Source: Blastococcus tunisiensis
Lineage (GTDB): Bacteria; Actinomycetota; Actinomycetes; Mycobacteriales; Geodermatophilaceae
Reading direction: 5' to 3'
Length of the DNA: 64,000 bases
Assembly: GCF_900112815.1 (NCBI RefSeq)
Contig: NZ_FOND01000005.1
Coordinates: 124,001 to 188,000, forward strand
Shown: positions 1-6,272 of the stretch, piece by piece
Numbering within the stretch: the first letter of the stretch is position 1
How the letters are laid out: the number at the start of each line of letters is the position of its first letter
Position numbers and translations under genes: made by a program
Notes under the pieces: model-generated
The model's database searches: none
What the model was told of the DNA's origin: nothing
Seen by the model: only the letters and a program-made list of their open reading frames with translations

Positions 1-56
1 TCGTTCACGCGTTCTCCCGGGTCTTCGTCGGCTCGGAGCAGTGCGGGTGGGGCGAT

Positions 57-72
57 GTTACCGGCGGGTAAC
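57..72. promoter_or_regulatory. GTTACC-N4-GGTAAC palindrome
   Basis: The 16-base sequence GTTACCGGCGGGTAAC has perfect 6-base arms. It lies 18 bases beyond the stop of the epimerase gene, in the 89-base stretch at the left window edge, where no gene is visible. It closely resembles the palindrome in front of etfB (34996-35011). It may be an operator for a gene beyond the left edge. The role is inferred from symmetry and recurrence only. Confidence 0.4.
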
Positions 73-89
73 CGTGCGGTCGAGCCCGG

Positions 90-548
90 TCAGTGAGCGG
101 GGCCGGCCGCGGGCTGGACGAGCTCGACCAGGACGCCGCCGGCGTCCTTCGGGTGGACGAAGTTGACGCGGCTGCCCGCGGTGCCGCGCCGCGGCTCGTC
201 GTAGAGCAGCCGCAGCCCGCGCTCGCGCAGCGTCGCGCTCACCGCCTCGACGTCGTCGACCCGGAAGGCCAGCTGCTGCAGTCCGGGGCCGGAGCGGCCG
301 ATGAACTTCGCGATGGTCGACTCGGGGGTCAGCGGCGCGAGCAGCTGGATCCGGGTGTCCCCGTCGCCGACGGCGAGCATCGCCTCGCGGACGCCCTGCT
401 CCTCGTTGGTCTCCTCGTGCACCGAGTGCACGCCGAACGCCTGCGCGTAGAAGGCGATCGCCTCGTCCAGGTCGGGGACGGCGATGCCCACGTGGTCGAT
501 CGTGGTGAACAGGCCGTCGGGGAGGCCCGTCTGCGTCTCGTTGGTCAC
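90..548 (-). CDS. mce: methylmalonyl-CoA epimerase
   Basis: A 152-residue VOC-fold protein that interconverts (2R)- and (2S)-methylmalonyl-CoA in propionate and odd-chain metabolism. Family signatures visible are DHVGIAV near the N-terminus (first metal His), NEEQGVREAML, LLYDEPRRG, NFVHPKDAGGVLVELVQP (with the C-terminal metal Glu). The position that is usually a second metal His (GxHHIAF) reads GLQQLAF here; I recall the same QQ variant in the mycobacterial homologue Rv1322A. The GTG start was chosen because homology begins just after it and AGGA lies about 10 bases upstream; longer versions of the frame have no family similarity. Divergent from the thiolase gene, as in M. tuberculosis. Confidence 0.93.
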   Translation of the reverse strand: MTNETQTGLPDGLFTTIDHVGIAVPDLDEAIAFYAQAFGVHSVHEETNEEQGVREAMLAVGDGDTRIQLLAPLTPESTIAKFIGRSGPGLQQLAFRVDDVEAVSATLRERGLRLLYDEPRRGTAGSRVNFVHPKDAGGVLVELVQPAAGPAH

Positions 549-567
549 GCGGGCATCCTGCCGTGCA

Positions 568-582
568 GACGTCTCAGACGTC
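568..582. promoter_or_regulatory. GACGTCT-C-AGACGTC inverted repeat between epimerase and thiolase genes
   Basis: A perfect 7-1-7 inverted repeat lies 20 bases upstream of the epimerase GTG in the 196-base divergent spacer (549-744), followed by a second small palindrome, ACATCGATGT (583-592). A possible -10 box for the thiolase, TATCCT, is at 657-662. The position suits an operator controlling the epimerase. Its GACGTC core is also the centre of the palindrome in front of icmA, but common control is only an inference. Confidence 0.4.
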
Positions 583-744
583 ACATCGATGTGGCAGGCT
601 TCACGGCCGGGTGACGAGAGCCGCCCGCTCGTCGCACCGCTGGAACTGCGCAGTCCTATCCTGAGGGCAGTCCGACCCGCTCCCTCGCGGGTTCTGTCCT
701 GTTGACACGGTCGCCCGCGTCGGCGGCCCGGCACTGGAGGCCCC

Positions 745-1935
745 ATGTCCCGCTCCGTCATCGTCAGCGGCGCCCGCACGCCGATGGGCCGCCTGCTCGG
801 CTCGCTCAAGGACTTCTCCGCAGCCGACCTCGGCGGCATCGCCATCAAGGCGGCGCTCGAGCGGGCCGGCATCTCCGGCGAGCAGGTCGACTACGTGATC
901 ATGGGCCAGGTCATCCAGGCCGGCGCCGGCCAGAACCCGGCCCGCCCGGCCGCGGTCGCCGGCGGCATCCCGATGTCGGTGCCGTCGTTCACGCTGAACA
1001 AGGTCTGCCTGTCCGGCCTCGACGCCATCGCCTTGGCCGACCAGCTCATCCGCGCCGGGGAGTTCGACGTCGTGGTCGCCGGCGGCATGGAGTCGATGAC
1101 CCAGGCGCCGCACCTGCTGGCCAACTCCCGCACCGGCACGAAGTACGGCGACACGACGCTCGTCGACTCCATGGCGCACGACGGCCTGTCCGACACCTTC
1201 GACCAGGTGGCGATGGGCGTGCTCACCGAGCAGGCCAACTCCCGCTACGACCTGACCCGCGAGGAGCAGGACCAGTTCGCCGCGGAGAGCCACCAGAAGG
1301 CCGCCCGCGCGGCGAAGAACGGCATCTTCGACGAGGAGATCACCCCGGTCCTCATCCCGCAGCGCAAGGGCGACCCGATCGAGTTCCGCGAGGACGAGGG
1401 CATCCGCCCCGACACGACGGCCGAGAGCCTGTCGAAGCTCAAGCCGGCCTTCGGCAAGGACGGGACGATCACCGCGGGCACCGCCTCGCAGATCTCCGAC
1501 GGCGCCTGCGCGGTCGTGGTCATGAGCGCGGAGAAGGCCGCCGAGCTGGGCTGCACCGTGCTCGCCGAGATCGGCGCGCACGGCGTCGTCGCCGGCCCGG
1601 ACGCGACCCTGCAGAGCCAGCCGTCGCGGGCCATCGAGAAGGCCTGCGCACGCGAGGGCATCGACCCGAAGGACCTCGACCTGGTCGAGCTCAACGAGGC
1701 GTTCGCCGCCGTGGGGATCGTCTCCACCCACGAACTCGGCATCGACCCCGAGAAGGTCAACCCCAACGGCGGGGCGATCGCGCTGGGCCACCCGGTCGGC
1801 ATGAGCGGCGCCCGCATCGTGCTGGACCTGGCGCTCGAGCTGCGCCGCCGTGGCGGTGGCGTTGGTGCCGCGGCCCTGTGCGGTGGCGGCGGGCAGGGTG
1901 ACGCCCTGGTCCTCCACGTGCCCGCCAAGAGTTGA
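745..1935 (+). CDS. acetyl-CoA acetyltransferase (thiolase)
   Basis: A 396-residue thiolase, the usual length of the family. It condenses two acetyl-CoA to acetoacetyl-CoA or cleaves 3-ketoacyl-CoA. Visible catalytic elements are the acyl-accepting Cys88 in NKVCLSG, the GHP motif with His349 in [11 protein letters not shown], and Cys379 in CGGGGQG, the general base region. A GGAGG ribosome site lies four bases before the ATG. The gene corresponds in position to fadA4 (Rv1323) of M. tuberculosis, beside the epimerase. Together with MeaB it forms an acyl-CoA block; whether its main direction is degradative or biosynthetic cannot be read from the sequence. Confidence 0.95.
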   Translation: MSRSVIVSGARTPMGRLLGSLKDFSAADLGGIAIKAALERAGISGEQVDYVIMGQVIQAGAGQNPARPAAVAGGIPMSVPSFTLNKVCLSGLDAIALADQLIRAGEFDVVVAGGMESMTQAPHLLANSRTGTKYGDTTLVDSMAHDGLSDTFDQVAMGVLTEQANSRYDLTREEQDQFAAESHQKAARAAKNGIFDEEITPVLIPQRKGDPIEFREDEGIRPDTTAESLSKLKPAFGKDGTITAGTASQISDGACAVVVMSAEKAAELGCTVLAEIGAHGVVAGPDATLQSQPSRAIEKACAREGIDPKDLDLVELNEAFAAVGIVSTHELGIDPEKVNPNGGAIALGHPVGMSGARIVLDLALELRRRGGGVGAAALCGGGGQGDALVLHVPAKS

Positions 1936-2013
1936 GCGAGCGTGCGAGCTCGACCGGAGACGGAGCAGCTCAGCGCACGTGGCTGACGAGCGCCAGCGAG
2001 GAAGTCACGTGAG
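1930..2013 (+). repeat. ~80-bp leader repeat, copy 1 (ahead of meaB)
   Basis: The sequence between the thiolase stop and meaB is colinear with 38456-38538 in front of the cysteine desulfurase gene. Both begin with a TGA/TGAC plus GAGC-TGCGAG stretch, share GCGGAGAC/CCGGAGAC, then an identical 18-base run GACGAGCGCCAGCGAGGA, and both end in GTGAGC, the start codon and second codon of the downstream gene. The GAGGA in the shared run serves as the ribosome binding site. Identity by eye is roughly 70 percent over about 80 bases. Confidence 0.6.
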
Positions 2014-3034
2014 CCCGGAGGGGACCGCAGTCCAGACGCCGGCCCCCGCCGCCCCGACCGGGAGGCGGGGCCGGCGCGCTGCCGACGTCCCGGCGCTCGT
2101 CGAGCGGGCCCGCGAGGGGGACGCGCGCTCCGTGGCGCGGCTCATCTCGCTGGTCGAGGACGCCAGCCCCGCCCTGCGCGAGGTCGCGGCCGCCCTGGCC
2201 CCGCACACCGGACGGGCCCAGGTCCTGGGCCTGACCGGCTCCCCGGGGGTCGGCAAGTCGACGACCACGACCGCCCTGGTGCGGGCACTGCGCGCGCGCG
2301 AGCTGCGGGTCGGCGTGCTCGCCGTCGACCCGTCGTCCCCCTTCTCCGGTGGCGCGCTGCTGGGCGACCGGGTCCGGATGCAGGACCACGCCGGCGACAG
2401 CGGTGTCTACATCCGTTCCATGGCCTCCCGCGGGCACCTCGGCGGGCTGTCCTGGGCGACCCCGCAGGCGCTGCGCGTGCTCGACGCCGCCGGGTGCGAC
2501 GTGGTGCTGATCGAGACCGTCGGCGTGGGGCAGTCGGAGCTGGAGATCGCGTCGCTGGCCGACACCACCCTGGTCCTCGTCGCGCCGGGGATGGGCGACG
2601 GCATCCAGGCGGCGAAGGCCGGGATCCTCGAGGTGGCCGACGTCTTCGTCGTCAACAAGGCCGACCGGGACGGCGCGGACACCACCGTCCGCGACCTCCG
2701 CTACATGCTGTCGCTGGGCGGCCGGCACTCCGAGGCCGGGCACTGGCGCCCGCCGATCGTGAAGACGGTGGCCAGCCGGGACGCCGACAACGGCATGGAG
2801 CAGGTGCTCGGGAAGATCGAGGAGCACCGCGCGTGGCTGGAGTCCTCCGGCGAGGCGCACCGGCGGCGCACCGAGCGGGCGGCCCGCGAGATCGAGGCGA
2901 TCGCGCTGGCCTCGCTGCGCGAGCGGATGGGCGACGTGCACGGCTCGGCGGCGCTGGGCACCCTGGCCGACCGGGTCGTGGCGGGGGAGTCCGACCCGTT
3001 CACCGCCGCGGACGAGCTGCTCGAGCAGCTCTGA
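2009..3034 (+). CDS. meaB: MeaB-type GTPase, acyl-CoA mutase chaperone
   Basis: A 341-residue SIMIBI-class P-loop GTPase that loads adenosylcobalamin on B12-dependent acyl-CoA mutases and guards them from inactivation. The P-loop is GSPGVGKS (residues 77-84), followed by switch region DPSSPFSGGALLGDR, the ETVGVGQSE motif, and NKAD for guanine specificity. The C-terminal helical dimerisation arm is present. GTG was chosen as start: it follows GAGGAAG at the right distance and sits at the end of a leader repeat seen elsewhere in the window. The mutase it may serve (icmA) is 3.2 kb downstream. The small B12-binding mutase subunit is not in the window. Confidence 0.93.
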   Translation: MSPEGTAVQTPAPAAPTGRRGRRAADVPALVERAREGDARSVARLISLVEDASPALREVAAALAPHTGRAQVLGLTGSPGVGKSTTTTALVRALRARELRVGVLAVDPSSPFSGGALLGDRVRMQDHAGDSGVYIRSMASRGHLGGLSWATPQALRVLDAAGCDVVLIETVGVGQSELEIASLADTTLVLVAPGMGDGIQAAKAGILEVADVFVVNKADRDGADTTVRDLRYMLSLGGRHSEAGHWRPPIVKTVASRDADNGMEQVLGKIEEHRAWLESSGEAHRRRTERAAREIEAIALASLRERMGDVHGSAALGTLADRVVAGESDPFTAADELLEQL

Positions 3035-3104
3035 CCTGCGCCGCCGTCGTCCGCCCCTGAGGATGGACGGATGAACGGGCCGGCGCAGTGAACGGGCTAC
3101 GACA

Positions 3105-4574
3105 GTGAACGGCACACCGGACGCCGTCGTCGTCGGCGCCGGGCCGAACGGTCTGGCGGCCGCCCTGCGGCTGTCCGCGGCCGGCCTCCGCGTCCGTGTC
3201 GTGGAAGCGGCCGAACGGCCCGGCGGCGGGATGCGCACCGAGGAGCTGATGCGCCCCGGGTACCGCCACGACGTCTGCTCGATCGTGCAGCCGATGGCGG
3301 CGGCAGCGCCGTTCTTCCGGGAGTTCGACGCGGAGAGCCGCGGCGTACGGCTCGTGCACCCCGAGATCAACTTCGCCCATCCGCTGGACGGCGGGCGGGC
3401 GGCGCTGTCCCACCGGTCGCTCGACCGGACGGCCGACGGCCTCGGGGAGGACGCGGCCGCCTACCGCCGGCTGTTCGGCCCCCTGGTCGAGCACGGCACC
3501 GACGTCGTCGACTTCTTCCTCACCAGCAGGCTGCGCCGGCTGCCCACCCGCAGCGTGCCGCAGATCGCGTACTTCCTGCTCAACGGGCTGCCCGACGTGG
3601 GTTGGCTGGCGCACCGCTACTTCGACACGGAGGAGGCGCAGGCGCTCCTCGGGGGTGCCGCCGCGCACGGCATGCTCGACCTGCGCCAGCCCCTGACCTC
3701 GGCGCTGGGGATGCTGCTGACGATGCTGTCGCACCACGCCGGGTGGCCGTTGATCGAGGGCGGCTCGCAGCGGCTGGCCGACGCGATGGTCGCCGCGCTC
3801 GAGGAGCAGGGCGGGGAGGTCGTGACCGGCCACCGCGTCACGGACCTGCGCGAGTTCGACGGCGTCCCCGCCGTGCTGCTGGACACCACGCCCGAGGCGT
3901 TCGTGTCGATGGCCGGCGAGCGGGTGCACGAGGGCTACCGGCGCTGGGTGTCGCGGTACCGGCACGGCGCGGGGGTGTTCAAGATCGACTGGATCCTGTC
4001 CGAGCCGGTGCCGTGGACCAACCCCGACGTCCGCCGGGCGGGGACCGTGCACGTCGCTGGTGACCTGGACGAGACGATCGCCGGCGAGCGGGCGCCCAAC
4101 GAGGGGCGGATCACCGACCGCCCGTACGTCCTCGCCGTCCAGCCGACGGTCCCCGACCCGACCCGCGCGCCCGACGGCGGGCACATCTTCTGGGCGTACG
4201 TGCACGTGCCGCACGGTTCCTACGTCGACATGACCGACGCCATCGAGAACCAGGTCGAGCGGTTCGCGCCCGGCTTCCGGGACACGGTGCTCGAGCGCAG
4301 CACGAAGACCGCCGTCGCCATGGAGGCGTGGAACCCGAGCTACGTCGGGGGGGACATCTCGAACGGGCAGGCGACGCTGCGCCAGATGCTGGCCCGGCCC
4401 GTACCGCGCTGGAACACCTACAAGACCCCGGTGCGAGGCGTCTACCTGGCCTCGGCCGCCACCCCGCCCGGACCGGCGGTGCACGGCGCCTGTGGTGACA
4501 ACGCCGCCCAGGTGGCCCTGCGCGAGGTCTTCGGCGTCCGGCAGGTCCCCCCGCTGCGCCCCGCCCTCCACTGA
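3105..4574 (+). CDS. phytoene dehydrogenase-like FAD/NAD(P) oxidoreductase
   Basis: A 489-residue flavoprotein with the dinucleotide-binding motif GAGPNGLAA at residues 11-19 and the ribose-binding Glu after it (VVEAAERPGGGMRTEE), the arrangement of phytoene-dehydrogenase/amine-oxidase-type proteins. The C-terminal FAD motif is near VYLASAATPPGPAVHGACGDNAA. The substrate cannot be told. The GTG start is preceded by three close copies of (A/C)AGTGAACGG-like sequence; the earlier ATG/GTG candidates each run into the TGA formed by the next copy, so only the third opens the gene. It follows meaB by 70 bases and may share its transcript. Confidence 0.85.
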   Translation: MNGTPDAVVVGAGPNGLAAALRLSAAGLRVRVVEAAERPGGGMRTEELMRPGYRHDVCSIVQPMAAAAPFFREFDAESRGVRLVHPEINFAHPLDGGRAALSHRSLDRTADGLGEDAAAYRRLFGPLVEHGTDVVDFFLTSRLRRLPTRSVPQIAYFLLNGLPDVGWLAHRYFDTEEAQALLGGAAAHGMLDLRQPLTSALGMLLTMLSHHAGWPLIEGGSQRLADAMVAALEEQGGEVVTGHRVTDLREFDGVPAVLLDTTPEAFVSMAGERVHEGYRRWVSRYRHGAGVFKIDWILSEPVPWTNPDVRRAGTVHVAGDLDETIAGERAPNEGRITDRPYVLAVQPTVPDPTRAPDGGHIFWAYVHVPHGSYVDMTDAIENQVERFAPGFRDTVLERSTKTAVAMEAWNPSYVGGDISNGQATLRQMLARPVPRWNTYKTPVRGVYLASAATPPGPAVHGACGDNAAQVALREVFGVRQVPPLRPALH

Positions 4575-4587
4575 CCCGTCGCCTACT

Positions 4588-4648
4588 CGCCGATATGCGT
4601 ACGAACGTGGTTGTCCGGCCCGCACAACCGCGCTCATGCGTATCGGCG
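4588..4648. repeat. long imperfect inverted repeat before the DUF559-like gene
   Basis: Two arms of about 30 bases face each other with almost no spacer: the left arm starts CGCCGATATGCGTACGAACG and the right arm, read on the other strand, starts CGCCGATACGCATGAGCGCG. Both continue into GGTTGT(C/G)CGG. About three quarters of positions pair. It could terminate the oxidoreductase transcript, act as an operator, or be a target of the adjacent nuclease-like protein. A weaker related sequence (GCGATACGTCTGAGCGTCG) spans the stop of that gene near 5605. Confidence 0.55.
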
Positions 4649-4728
4649 CGCCGCCGCCCATCGGTGGAGCTGGTCCCGCCTGTGGAGAACGCCCGCACGG
4701 CGCCGGCCGGGCGCGGCAGAGTGCCCCG

Positions 4729-5616
4729 ATGGCTCGAACCCCCGTACGACCGACGGCCCTGCGCGGCACGATCTTCCGTGGCTCCGAGCAGGTGGAACTG
4801 GGGCGCCTGACACCCGCGCAGCTGCGCAGCTCGGCGTGGCGGCGTCTCTTCCCCGACGTGTACGCCTGCGCATCCCTGCCCGTCACCCACCTGCGGCGGG
4901 CGAGAGCCGTTGCTGCCCTGCTGCTCCCGGGCGCCGTGCTGTGCGGGCGCAGCGCCGCGGTGGTGTGGGGAGTCGAGCTGGCCGAACCCGACGACCCCGT
5001 CGAGTGCACGCTGGCAGCGGGCCGGCGGGCGGGCGCGGTGCGAGGCATCCACGTGACCCGGCGCCGCCTGCCGGACGAGGGCGTCGTGCGGCGGGACGGC
5101 GTCCACGTCACGACCCCGCTGCGGACGGCGTTGGACCTGGCGCGCATCCATCCTCCGGACGAGGCGGTGGTGGCCCTCGACCGCTTCCTCCGCGCGCGCC
5201 TCCTCACCCTCGCCCAGCTGCGCGCCGCGGCCGCCGCGACGACCGGTCCGGGATGCCGGGCGATCCGGGTGGCGGCCGCGCGTGCCGACGGGCTCGCCCA
5301 GTCGCCGCCGGAGACCCGGCTGCGGCTGCTGGTGCACCGGTCCGCGCTGCCCCGGCCGGTCGCCCAGTACGAGGTCCGCGATGCAGCGGGTTTCGTCGCC
5401 GCCGTCGACTTCGGCTGGCCGGAGCACAAGGTCGCCGTCGAGTACGAGGGAATCTGGCACGGCGAGGCGCAACAGGTCGGAAAGGACCGGCGACGGCTCA
5501 ACCGGCTGACCGCGGTGGGGTGGACGGTCATCTTCGTCACCGCCGCGGATCTCCGCGATCCCGTCGCGCTGATCGCCCGCATCGCGGCGGCGCTGAGTGC
5601 GTCGCGATACGTCTGA
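4729..5616 (+). CDS. DUF559-like protein with PD-(D/E)XK endonuclease fold
   Basis: A 295-residue protein of a family very common in actinobacteria. Residues 1-130 resemble the winged-helix AbiEi-antitoxin-type region of these proteins (RGTIFRGSEQV, LRRLFPDVYA-like segment). Residues 190-280 form a Vsr/DUF559-like nuclease domain: Glu195 (SPPETRLR), Asp227 (AAVDFGWP), Glu238-Tyr-Glu240 (VAVEYEG) and basic GKDRRR, the usual order of the acidic and basic active-site residues. No partner methylase or toxin is adjacent. The start chosen is the ATG where similarity begins; the inverted repeat at 4588-4648 lies upstream. Biological role in this family is unproven. Confidence 0.7.
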   Translation: MARTPVRPTALRGTIFRGSEQVELGRLTPAQLRSSAWRRLFPDVYACASLPVTHLRRARAVAALLLPGAVLCGRSAAVVWGVELAEPDDPVECTLAAGRRAGAVRGIHVTRRRLPDEGVVRRDGVHVTTPLRTALDLARIHPPDEAVVALDRFLRARLLTLAQLRAAAAATTGPGCRAIRVAAARADGLAQSPPETRLRLLVHRSALPRPVAQYEVRDAAGFVAAVDFGWPEHKVAVEYEGIWHGEAQQVGKDRRRLNRLTAVGWTVIFVTAADLRDPVALIARIAAALSASRYV

Positions 5617-5701
5617 GCGTCGTCATTCCGGCAGGCATGACCGCATCGAGGCGCTTGGCGGCGGTATCCGCGGCGCAACGGGGCACGGAATGCGGCCCCG
5701 G

Positions 5702-5707
5702 TAGCGT
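5702..5707 (+). promoter_or_regulatory. -10 box TAGCGT of a leaderless marR transcript
   Basis: TAGCGT is followed by exactly seven bases and then the ATG of the MarR gene. In actinobacteria a TAnnnT -10 box about seven bases before the start codon indicates that transcription begins at the start codon itself. No Shine-Dalgarno sequence is present. Confidence 0.65.
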
Positions 5708-5714
5708 TCGGTGC

Positions 5715-6236
5715 ATGGTCCGACCGCTGGGGCTCCCCTTCGACCCCATCGAGCGGGCCGGGCAGACGTGGGAGAAGCGCTTCGGCCCCGCGTCGTCGAT
5801 GCGTGCCGCGACGAGCGTCTTCCGGGTGCAGCAGATCCTGCTGGCCCGGTTCGACGACGCCCTCCGGCCGCACGCGCTGACCTTCGCCCGCTACGAGGTG
5901 CTCGTGCTGCTCACCTTCAGCCGGACCGGCGAGCTGCCGCTCAAGGTGATCGGCAGCCGGCTGATGGTGCACCCGACCAGCGTCACCAACGCGATCGACC
6001 GGCTCGTCGCGGCCGGGTACGTCCGCCGCCGGCCCAACCCGGACGACGGCCGGGGGGTGCTCGCCTGCATCACCGAGGACGGCCGGCAGGTCGTGACGGC
6101 CGCGACGTCGGCGCTCACCGACCTCGACTTCGGGCTCGCCGACGTGCCCGAGGACGAGCGCACCGCGCTGTTCGACATCCTCCGGCGGGTGCGCATGGGC
6201 GCGGGGGACGTCGACGAGAACACCGGCCCCGACTGA
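5715..6236 (+). CDS. MarR-family transcriptional regulator
   Basis: A 173-residue winged-helix repressor. The MarR core covers about residues 40-140: TFARYEVLVLLTF, LKVIGSRLMVHPTSVTNAIDRLVAAGYVRRRPNPDDGRGVLACITEDGR, with the wing DDGRGV. Such proteins usually respond to small aromatic or acyl-CoA-type ligands. It ends 36 bases before icmA, on the same strand, with a palindrome between them (6246-6267) that overlaps the predicted icmA -10 box. Control of icmA by this protein is a reasonable inference from context. The gene itself looks leaderless. Confidence 0.9.
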   Translation: MVRPLGLPFDPIERAGQTWEKRFGPASSMRAATSVFRVQQILLARFDDALRPHALTFARYEVLVLLTFSRTGELPLKVIGSRLMVHPTSVTNAIDRLVAAGYVRRRPNPDDGRGVLACITEDGRQVVTAATSALTDLDFGLADVPEDERTALFDILRRVRMGAGDVDENTGPD

Positions 6237-6245
6237 TCGACGCCA

Positions 6246-6267
6246 GATAGTTGGACGTCCTACTATC
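6246..6267. promoter_or_regulatory. palindromic operator overlapping the icmA -10 box
   Basis: A 22-base near-perfect palindrome has arms GATAGT and ACTATC around the self-complementary core TGGACGTCCT region, with only one mismatched pair. Its right half contains TACTAT (6261-6266), a TAnnnT -10 box followed by six bases and the icmA ATG. A protein bound here would block RNA polymerase directly. The MarR regulator encoded immediately upstream is the obvious candidate. Confidence 0.65.
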
Positions 6268-6272
6268 GGACG

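Noticed and set aside
702-744. TTGACA at 702-707 as a -35 box for the thiolase
   Set aside because: No TAnnnT sequence occurs 16-18 bases downstream, so it is probably chance; TATCCT at 657-662 fits a -10 box better.
4111-5472. Minus-strand open frame across the oxidoreductase/DUF559-like junction
   Set aside because: It crosses the inverted repeat, has low-complexity Arg/Gly/Ala composition and no start signals.
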